This document shows, in pieces, positions 1 to 4,890 of a DNA stretch of 6,428 nucleotides (position 1 is the first letter of the stretch; each line of letters opens with the position of its first letter). Origin of the DNA: Gammaproteobacteria bacterium (GTDB lineage: Bacteria > Pseudomonadota > Gammaproteobacteria > Eutrophobiales > Eutrophobiaceae); NCBI GenBank assembly GCA_012270695.1, contig JAAXHV010000488.1, positions 1 through 6,428 of the forward strand. The letters are read 5' to 3'. A program made the translations under genes and the position numbers. The notes under the pieces were generated by a model. The model was not told where the DNA came from and did no database searches. It saw nothing but the letters and a program-made list of their open reading frames with translations.

Positions 1-551
1 CCTTCCACCCTGACGGTGGCGTGATTACCGCCACTGACGTCAAGGTAGCCGCCCAATTCGTCTTGGGGCTTCCTGCTCAGGAAGTGTATAACGCCACCGG
101 TGGCGTTTCTACCGAACAGGGTGCCCTGGGGCCCTTTAATCACTTCCACCCGTTCCGCATCATAAAAATCGCTGATAATGGAGCTTAACCGTGGTAAGTA
201 GACGCCGTCTATATGCACCGCGGTGGTGGGTTCCAGGCCCGGCGTCAAGGTATCGGTGCCGACGCCGCGCATGTAGGCAAAGCCATGACCGGCGAGTGGC
301 TCAAGGTGCAATCCGGGAACCTTGAGTTGCAAATCCAGTGTCGTCTCAATCCCGATCGCCTTCAACTGCTCATCCGTAAAAGCGTTAATGGCAATCGGGA
401 CGTCCTGAACGGATTCAGCGCGTCTTTGTGCCGTGACAACGATCTCTTCCAGAAGTGCAGAGCCTTGGGCAAATACTCCTCCGGCTGCATAAAGGCCCGT
501 AACCAGGCACAATAAAAGAGGCAGCTTATCGTTTAGTTTCATTTTTATCAT
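1..551 (-). CDS. TonB-dependent outer-membrane receptor, N-terminal part (runs off left edge)
   Basis: An outer-membrane active transporter that would import a scarce or bulky substrate using TonB energy. The first 183 codons are visible. Residues 1-29 look like a Sec signal peptide: a basic start (MIKMKLNDK), a hydrophobic core (LPLLLCLVTGLYAA) and a probable cut after VFA. A TonB box follows (EEIVVTAQRR, residues 35-44). The plug domain comes next, with VPIAINAF, the YMRGVG motif near 93-98, VHIDGVYLPR near 112-121, and the hallmark RVEVIKGPQGTLFGRNATGG at about 134-153. The family usually has 700-900 residues, so most of the barrel lies outside the window. The start at 551 is preferred over the in-frame ATG at 542 because GGGGG (565-561) sits at ribosome-binding distance. 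The gene is divergent from the HD-domain/Rieske operon and shares its 87-bp promoter gap with a HutC-type site. The substrate cannot be read from sequence; an imidazole or histidine-derived compound is inferred from regulation only. Confidence 0.93.
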   Translation of the reverse strand, partial: MIKMKLNDKLPLLLCLVTGLYAAGGVFAQGSALLEEIVVTAQRRAESVQDVPIAINAFTDEQLKAIGIETTLDLQLKVPGLHLEPLAGHGFAYMRGVGTDTLTPGLEPTTAVHIDGVYLPRLSSIISDFYDAERVEVIKGPQGTLFGRNATGGVIHFLSRKPQDELGGYLDVSGGNHATVRVE

Positions 552-599
552 GACTGTTTTCCCCCGGCGGAAAATGGAATAAAAACTCGTTTTAATCAA

Positions 600-612
600 T
601 TGTAAGTACATA
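600..612. promoter_or_regulatory. Predicted HutC operator between the receptor and the HD-domain operon
   Basis: TGTAAGTACA at 601-610 matches the TGTA-N2-TACA pattern known for HutC in Pseudomonas. With flanks it reads TTGTAAGTACATA, agreeing at 11 of 13 positions with the site before hutU (4812-4824). It lies in the divergent gap, so bound repressor could control both directions. On the plus strand it overlaps a possible -35 (TTGTAA, 600-605), which has a weak -10 (TAAACT, 623-628) 17 bp downstream. The motif match is seen directly; binding is inferred. Confidence 0.68.
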
Positions 613-628
613 CCTGTCCAGATAAACT
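600..628 (+). promoter_or_regulatory. Possible promoter of the HD-domain/Rieske/hutC operon
   Basis: TTGTAA (600-605), a 17-bp spacer and TAAACT (623-628) form a weak sigma70-like pair upstream of the operon. Transcription would begin near 635, almost at the ATG at 639. That implies either a nearly leaderless message or a downstream start codon. The -35 overlaps the predicted HutC operator, which fits repression. No convincing promoter for the receptor was picked out on the minus strand. Confidence 0.3.
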
Positions 629-638
629 AACTATAGAC

Positions 639-1331
639 ATGTATTGCTTATTATGCAACATTGTTGCATATTACTCCAACTTTGTTGTGAATAAAATAAA
701 TAGCGACGAGAATTTCCAAGTGCCATATAAAGCGAAACCCACCCCTCTTGCCCATGCAGACTGGCAATATGTAAACAAACGTTGCTTGGATGACTACAAG
801 GCGAAAGACTGGGAGGTCTTGGACCATCAGCGCAAACAGTATTATGACGAGCAGATGGTGGATCAGATATTACGTATGCTGACCTGCCAGAAGGACGACC
901 CGGGTTATGTTTATACGGTTAACAATTATCTCCATTGCCTGCAAACGGCTACCCGTATGCTGCGTGATGAACGTCCTGAAGAAGACGTTGTCGTCGGCCT
1001 GTTTCACGATGTTGGATTTATTACCTGCAATGAAACCCATGGTGAGTTTGCTGCCACATTGTTGCGCCCGTATATTTCAGAACGAAATTACTGGATGCTG
1101 ATACGTCACGCGGTTTTTCAGCAGTATCATTTCCATGAGCTTGAGGGTTGCAACCGGCATGAACGGGATAAGTGGAAAGGCCATCCATATTTTGCATGGA
1201 CGGCAGAGTTTGTCGATAAATATGACCAGACCACTATCAATTATGACGACGAAATACTGCCGATTGAAGCTTTCGAACCCATGGTGAGAAGGTTTTTTGC
1301 AAAACAGCCGCATAGAATTACTTACGAATAA
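639..1331 (+). CDS. HD-domain protein of the PhnZ/MIOX-like diiron oxygenase type
   Basis: Probably a cytoplasmic mixed-valent diiron oxygenase, or otherwise an HD-domain hydrolase. In the 230-residue frame the metal-ligand pattern of PhnZ can be followed: H99 (in LHCLQTA), H123-D124 (in LFHDVG), H134 (in ETHGEFAA), H157 (in IRHAVF) and D193 (in EFVDKYD). Spacings are close to PhnZ as I remember it: 24 residues from the first His to HD, about 23 between the next two His. Positions that hold basic phosphonate-contacting residues in PhnZ appear as Q161 and E190, so a phosphonate substrate is unlikely. The N-terminus is uncertain. ATG 639 gives an odd hydrophobic, Cys-rich start with no clear ribosome-binding site, and a palindrome lies inside it. 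GTG at 720 (preceded by GACGAG) or GTG at 687 are alternatives. It is the first gene of an operon, 9 bp before the next gene. The exact reaction is unknown. Confidence 0.8.
   Translation: MYCLLCNIVAYYSNFVVNKINSDENFQVPYKAKPTPLAHADWQYVNKRCLDDYKAKDWEVLDHQRKQYYDEQMVDQILRMLTCQKDDPGYVYTVNNYLHCLQTATRMLRDERPEEDVVVGLFHDVGFITCNETHGEFAATLLRPYISERNYWMLIRHAVFQQYHFHELEGCNRHERDKWKGHPYFAWTAEFVDKYDQTTINYDDEILPIEAFEPMVRRFFAKQPHRITYE
652..670. repeat. Perfect 19-bp inverted repeat at the start of the operon
   Basis: TATGCAACATTGTTGCATA has two perfect 9-bp arms around a single central T. It differs from the HutC pattern, so it may be the operator of a second regulator, or a short hairpin in the leader if translation starts downstream. 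It lies inside the open frame that begins at 639, just 3' of that ATG. This supports a later start for the HD-domain protein, though it is not proof. Confidence 0.5.
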
Positions 1332-1340
1332 GGACGGTCA

Positions 1341-1913
1341 ATGAGCGCTTGGATAAAAATGATTCCTGAAAACGAAGCAACAGGGACATTAAAGGATATG
1401 TACGCCGAGGCAATGACGCCCCACGGTACGGTTGATAACGTCATGAAGGTTCATTCGTTGCGCCCGCATACCATGCACGGCCACGTGACCCTTTATAAAA
1501 GTGTCCTCCACCATCCTGATATTACGCTGCCCTTGTGGTTCCTGGAAGTGATCGCCTCATATACCAGTATTAAAAATAAATGTGATTACAGTCTGACGCA
1601 TCACTTCATGAACGCGCGAAGACTGCTTAAAAATGATCGGCGCGCCGATGAGATTTATGCCGCCCTGCAGGAGGGGCAGCCGCAGCAGGCATTTGCCGGG
1701 AAGGAACTGGTTTTACTTGAGTATGCGGCAAAACTGACTACCGATGTTGCAAATCTGGCAGAGGCTGATATCGAAGCGTTACGCCATGCCGGTTGCGATG
1801 ACGGCGAGATTCTGGAAGTTAACCAGGTTGTTGCCTATTTTAATTATTCAAACCGATTGCTCAACGGCCTGGGGGTTACCACGGAAGGGGACTCGATTGG
1901 CTACTATAAATAA
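1341..1913 (+). CDS. Carboxymuconolactone decarboxylase/AhpD-fold protein lacking one active-site Cys
   Basis: An all-helical AhpD/CMD-like protein of 190 residues, a usual length for the peroxidase-related branch. The core motif lies at residues 69-88: E69, then N79-K-C81-D-Y-S84 and H87-H88. In AhpD-type enzymes the pattern is Glu, CxxC and His. Here E69, C81 and H88 fit at the right spacing, but the second Cys is Ser (codon AGT, one base from TGT). Classical disulfide-cycling peroxidase activity is therefore doubtful. It may instead act as a decarboxylase, hydrolase or isomerase-like helper in the pathway, or be inactive. The ATG at 1341 has a good ribosome-binding site (AAGGA, 1330-1334) overlapping the stop of the HD gene, which indicates translation from a shared operon message. 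Family assignment is firm; its role is inferred from neighbours only. Confidence 0.85.
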   Translation: MSAWIKMIPENEATGTLKDMYAEAMTPHGTVDNVMKVHSLRPHTMHGHVTLYKSVLHHPDITLPLWFLEVIASYTSIKNKCDYSLTHHFMNARRLLKNDRRADEIYAALQEGQPQQAFAGKELVLLEYAAKLTTDVANLAEADIEALRHAGCDDGEILEVNQVVAYFNYSNRLLNGLGVTTEGDSIGYYK

Positions 1914-1966
1914 TCTTCCCTGTAACTTGCTGAACGTGCTGTTTATAAGTCCTGACTTGTTTAAAT

Positions 1967-3001
1967 ATGTATCTCAGAAATACCTGGTACGTCGCTGCGC
2001 TGAGCGGCGAAATTGATCGTGGTTTGAAACCCCTGCGCATCCTGGGTGAGAACATCGTGTTTTACCGGACCCGGAGCGGTAAACCCGTGGCCCTGGAAGA
2101 TGCCTGCCCGCACCGCAAACTGCCTTTATCGAAAGGGTTCCTGAAAGAAGATGAGGTGGAATGCGGCTATCACGGCCTGACGTTCAATTGTGCCGGCAAG
2201 TGCGTGGCTGCGCCGACCCAGGAAATCATCCCGCCAACGGCAGTGGTTCACAGCTATCCGGTCACCGATAAATGGGGGCTTGTCTGGATCTGGATGGGTA
2301 ATCCTGAGCTTGCCGAAGAGGCTGACATTCTCGATATTGAGAATTTCGATAATCCCGAATGGAAGATTACCGCCGGCGATGCCTTAACCTGTGAGTGCCA
2401 TTATTTGTACCTCACCGATAACCTGCTGGACCCGTCTCATGTCGCCTGGGTGCATCGCACGTCTTTTGCCGCGCCGGGCACGGATAAGGCGCCACTGGAA
2501 ACAAAAGAAATCGACGACGGGTTGATCGTGTCCCGATGGATACAGGACTGCGAACCCCCACCTTTTTATGCGTCATTGGTTAAATTCAAAGGGAACTGCG
2601 ACCGCTTGCAACATTATGAGGTCCGCTACCCTTCCATCGCCATTAACAAATCGGTGTTTTCCCCGGCCGGGGAGGGAGGACCGGAAAAGCCGCTGACCGA
2701 CCGCTCTTACGTCATGATTTCGTATAACTTTCTGACCCCCGTGGATGAAAACGTCACCCGTTATCATTGGTTGCAACAGCGGAATACCGACCCCGATAAT
2801 GAAGAGGTCACCCGGAATATTGCAGAGGGCGCCAGGCAGGCATTTCTTGAGGACCGGGAGATTCTCGAAGCCGTGCACAGGGGGATAGCCAATGAAACCA
2901 GCCGCCATATCGACCTTGGTCTCGACGCCGGTTCATTAAGGTTTCGCAGGATGCTGGACAAAATGATCGCGGCGGAACAAGCAGGTATCCGGGCGGGATA
3001 A
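1967..3001 (+). CDS. VanA-like Rieske [2Fe-2S] non-haem iron oxygenase, terminal oxygenase component
   Basis: A terminal oxygenase of the vanillate demethylase/N-demethylase type, 344 residues, full length for the family. The N-terminus MYLRNTWYVAAL is typical of VanA relatives. The Rieske cluster ligands are C47 and H49 (ACPHRK), then C66 and H69 (ECGYHG). The catalytic iron site shows the bridging D155 with H158 and H163 (DNLLDPSHVAWVH) and a probable third ligand D296 (FLEDREIL). Relatives use electrons from a ferredoxin-reductase partner to remove O- or N-linked methyl groups, or to hydroxylate, releasing formaldehyde when demethylating. No reductase gene lies in the window. The gene sits 53 bp after the AhpD-fold gene and before hutC. 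No strong ribosome-binding site precedes ATG 1967, but the start matches the family. The substrate is unknown; an N-methylated imidazole is a reasonable guess from HutC control. Confidence 0.9.
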   Translation: MYLRNTWYVAALSGEIDRGLKPLRILGENIVFYRTRSGKPVALEDACPHRKLPLSKGFLKEDEVECGYHGLTFNCAGKCVAAPTQEIIPPTAVVHSYPVTDKWGLVWIWMGNPELAEEADILDIENFDNPEWKITAGDALTCECHYLYLTDNLLDPSHVAWVHRTSFAAPGTDKAPLETKEIDDGLIVSRWIQDCEPPPFYASLVKFKGNCDRLQHYEVRYPSIAINKSVFSPAGEGGPEKPLTDRSYVMISYNFLTPVDENVTRYHWLQQRNTDPDNEEVTRNIAEGARQAFLEDREILEAVHRGIANETSRHIDLGLDAGSLRFRRMLDKMIAAEQAGIRAG

Positions 3002-3054
3002 AACAGGCGTAAATTCAGGCGGAACACACAGACTCACGCGGTGAAATATATACT

Positions 3055-3777
3055 ATGACAGTCAATCTCGAGAATGAAGTCGGGCCTAAATATCAACGTC
3101 TTAAATCCTATATCACCAGCCGGATAAAAGGCGGTGACTGGCCGCCGGCTCATCAACTTCCGTCCGAAAATGAACTGGTCAGCGGTCTTCAGCTGTCAAG
3201 GATGACGGTTAATCGCGCCTTGCGTGAACTCGCAAACGAGGGCTACCTGACCCGGGTTCCGGGCGTCGGCACCTTCGTTGCGGAGATACACAGCCGCAGC
3301 CACTTCCTTGAAATCAATAATATTGCTGATGAGGTCCGGGAACGTAAACATGATTACTCCGCAAAAGTCATTTTGAATAAACGGGATAAGCTGAATAGCG
3401 AAAACGCAAGACGAATTCAGTTGGCGCCCGGCAGCAAGGTGTTTCATTCGATTATCGTCCATGAGGAAAATCACATCCCCATCCAGGTGGAAGACCGTTA
3501 CGTGAACCCACAGGTTGTTCCCGGTTACGGAGGGGTTGATTTTACCCGAACCACACCGACCGAATACCTGCTGAAAGTCGCCCCGTTACAGGAGGTTGAG
3601 CATACCGTCCAGGCGCGCATGCCCACGGCCCGCGTGAGGAAGCTATTGCAGTCGAAAGCAAACGAACCTTGTCTGATTTTACTCCGACGCACTTGGAGTC
3701 AGGAGAAAATTGCTTCTGTAGCCACACTTTATCATCCCGGAAACCGGTATGAACTCAGCGATCATTTCAAGGCCTGA
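3055..3777 (+). CDS. hutC: HutC-type histidine utilization repressor (GntR family)
   Basis: A DNA-binding repressor that in known cases senses urocanate and controls hut genes. Its 240 residues fit the family. Residues 11-77 form a GntR winged helix: PKYQRLKSYI, then LPSENELV with the recognition helix LSRMTVNRALRELANEGYL, and the wing RVPGVGTFVAE. The rest is a UTRA ligand-binding domain (about 98-236), ending in a HutC-like tail (YHPGNRYELSDHF). ATG 3055 follows a modest GGTGA (3040-3044). The gene is 53 bp downstream of the Rieske gene on the same strand and probably ends that operon. Its stop codon touches the start of the hutF remnant. The TGTA-N2-TACA sites at 601 and 4813 are its likely targets, which would make the operon autoregulated. 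The ligand specificity could differ from classic HutC given the unusual neighbours. Confidence 0.9.
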   Translation: MTVNLENEVGPKYQRLKSYITSRIKGGDWPPAHQLPSENELVSGLQLSRMTVNRALRELANEGYLTRVPGVGTFVAEIHSRSHFLEINNIADEVRERKHDYSAKVILNKRDKLNSENARRIQLAPGSKVFHSIIVHEENHIPIQVEDRYVNPQVVPGYGGVDFTRTTPTEYLLKVAPLQEVEHTVQARMPTARVRKLLQSKANEPCLILLRRTWSQEKIASVATLYHPGNRYELSDHFKA

Positions 3778-4420
3778 GCCGTTGCCCGAACAGGCCAGGT
3801 TCATCAATGACATAGATAGTTTTTTTTCACTGGTTACCTCCTTGAGAAGCAAACAAGGCAACACAGGGATAGCGTTTCACAGCCTGCGCGCCGTTCCTGC
3901 ACAGGGTATACGTGCGGCGCTGAAGATACTATCAGAGGAGCAAATCGACTGTCCCATCCATATACATATTGCAGAAACACTGAAGGAAGTAGAAGCCTGT
4001 ATGGGTTTCTATGGCCTGACCCCGGTGCAATGGTTATTCGAAAATGTCGATATCGACCGGCGCTGGTGTCTTGTTCACGCAACTCACCTGACGGGTTGGG
4101 AGGTTGATAAACTGGCCGCGAGTGACGCTGTCGTCGGCCTCTGTCCCACCACTGAAGCCAACCTGGGAGACGGTATTTTCAGGTTTGAGAAGTTTTTGAC
4201 TGACGGGGGAAAATTCGGCATCGGTTCTGACAGCAATATCTCCGTGAGTCCCGTTGAAGAGCTCAGGTGGCTGGAATACGGGCAGCGCCTCATCACTCAC
4301 CGGAGAAACATCGGCGCGACCGGTACCGAACCGCACGTCGGCAACTTTCTCTGGAATAATGCGGCAAGGGGCGGCGACCAGGCTCTTGGTAGTGATATTC
4401 ACGGCCCTGAACCGGGAGAG
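3776..4420 (+). pseudogene. hutF: hutF remnant: formiminoglutamate deiminase missing both ends
   Basis: The frame is open from ATG 3749 to stop 4435 (228 codons), but HutF similarity runs only from about 3776 to 4420. HutF converts N-formimino-L-glutamate to N-formyl-L-glutamate and is about 450 residues long. The fragment lacks about the first 165-170 residues, including the HxH metal motif of the amidohydrolase fold, and roughly the last 40. What remains is recognisable: RFIND, AFHSLRAVP (active-site His and Arg), HIHIAET, LVHATHLTGWEV, GLCPTTEANLGDGIF, GIGSDSNISVSPVEELRWLEYGQRL in two adjoining parts, and NAARGGDQALG. The first codons in this frame (3749-3775) are out-of-frame hutC sequence, not HutF. 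The last few codons (STGL) are antisense hutI. The absence of internal stops suggests a recent loss. It should not be annotated as a working deiminase. Confidence 0.88.
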
Positions 4421-4421
4421 T
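4420..4421. other. Deletion junction joining hutF and hutI tail to tail
   Basis: HutF similarity on the plus strand continues to codon 4418-4420 (EPGE), and HutI similarity on the minus strand continues to codon 4423-4421 (AGG). The two homologies therefore abut with no filler. One deletion in an ancestral arrangement with convergent hutF and hutI would produce this, removing about 40 codons of hutF and about 300 of hutI. A chimeric assembly is the alternative. Confidence 0.72.
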
Positions 4422-4735
4422 CCACCGGCCTGTAGCAATTCTTCATAGGTTGCTCCCTTTAAACGCAACTCGAATTCCCTGGCGCGGTTGCCCCCGAAAA
4501 CAAGATGGGTGTGGCAATCGATCAAACCCGGAGTGATACATCGTCCCTTCACATCAACGACGTCAGGGGTTTTATGCCGGACATCTGCCGGCAAATCATC
4601 CATGGGGCCCAGCCAGCTTATTCGCTCGCCCGTAACGGCTATGGCTCCGTTTTCAATGAGGCCATACTCACCCTGTCCTGTAGTCATGGTCACGAGGCGG
4701 GCATTGATCCATAAATGGTTCCAATCACTCATCAT
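4421..4735 (-). pseudogene. hutI: hutI remnant: N-terminal quarter of imidazolonepropionase
   Basis: HutI hydrolyses 4-imidazolone-5-propionate to formiminoglutamate and is about 400 residues long. Only the first 105 codons remain: WINARLVTM, AIAVTGERISWLGP, then the amidohydrolase metal motif in ITPGLIDCHTHLVFGGNR (H75 and H77), and EFELRLKGATYEELLQAGG. The next expected residues (a further Gly, then a STVRATR-like stretch) are absent. From 4420 the frame reads into the antisense strand of the hutF remnant and stops at 4034, so the last 128 residues of that 233-residue frame are not HutI. The start at 4735 is preceded on the minus strand by GGATAG at about 8-10 bases. Three of the later metal and catalytic segments are missing, so it cannot be active. 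Its promoter side, facing hutU, is intact. Confidence 0.9.
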
Positions 4736-4767
4736 CGTTTGCTATCCGGTTTTTATTGGGGTTTTTG

Positions 4768-4797
4768 TTGTTGAACATTGATAAATGTTATTATAAT
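4768..4797 (+). promoter_or_regulatory. Predicted sigma70 promoter of hutU
   Basis: A perfect TATAAT (4792-4797) is preceded by TTGTTG (4768-4773) at 18 bp, or by TTGAAC (4771-4776) at 15 bp. Transcription would start near 4804, just before the HutC-type operator at 4812-4824 and about 85 bases before hutU. A 6-bp inverted repeat (AACATTGATAAATGTT, 4774-4789) lies in the spacer. On the minus strand TATAAT (4795-4790) with TATACA (4818-4813) at 17 bp could serve hutI, with the -35 inside the operator. Confidence 0.5.
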
Positions 4798-4811
4798 CTA
4801 TATGTCATGAC

Positions 4812-4824
4812 TTGTATATACATA
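4812..4824. promoter_or_regulatory. Predicted HutC operator between hutI and hutU
   Basis: TGTATATACA (4813-4822) is a perfect 10-bp palindrome matching the known HutC pattern TGTA-N2-TACA. With flanks it is TTGTATATACATA, the same frame as the site at 600-612. It lies directly downstream of the best hutU promoter, where a bound repressor would block transcription. It also overlaps a possible -35 for the divergent hutI. Binding is inferred from the motif and from the nearby hutC gene. Confidence 0.78.
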
Positions 4825-4890
4825 TAGGCATACATTTAGCCGTATCGTAAGACGGAACAAATCATCTGGTTTGTTTTTTAGAGAAGTAAT

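Noticed and set aside
213..515. Plus-strand 100-codon frame opposite the receptor gene.
   Set aside because: It is antisense to the clear signal peptide, TonB box and plug domain on the minus strand and has no recognisable features.
3045..3054. Possible HutC site overlapping the hutC start (AATATATACT).
   Set aside because: Only 7 of 10 positions match TGTATATACA and the left half-site is missing. In such AT-rich sequence this is not convincing.
3717..3726. TGTAGCCACA within hutC as a HutC site.
   Set aside because: It has one mismatch to TGTA-N2-TACA and lies inside a coding region, so chance is the better explanation.
4034..4420. The C-terminal 128 residues of the minus-strand frame that begins as hutI.
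   Set aside because: They are the antisense of the hutF remnant and show no HutI features, so they are not a real domain or a meaningful fusion.
3749..4435. Reading the 228-codon frame as a short but functional HutF starting at ATG 3749.
   Set aside because: The first codons are hutC sequence in another frame, the HxH metal motif region is missing, and the C-terminal end is replaced by antisense hutI.
4436..4781. Plus-strand frames across the hutI fragment.
   Set aside because: They are shadows of the hutI N-terminal coding sequence on the minus strand.
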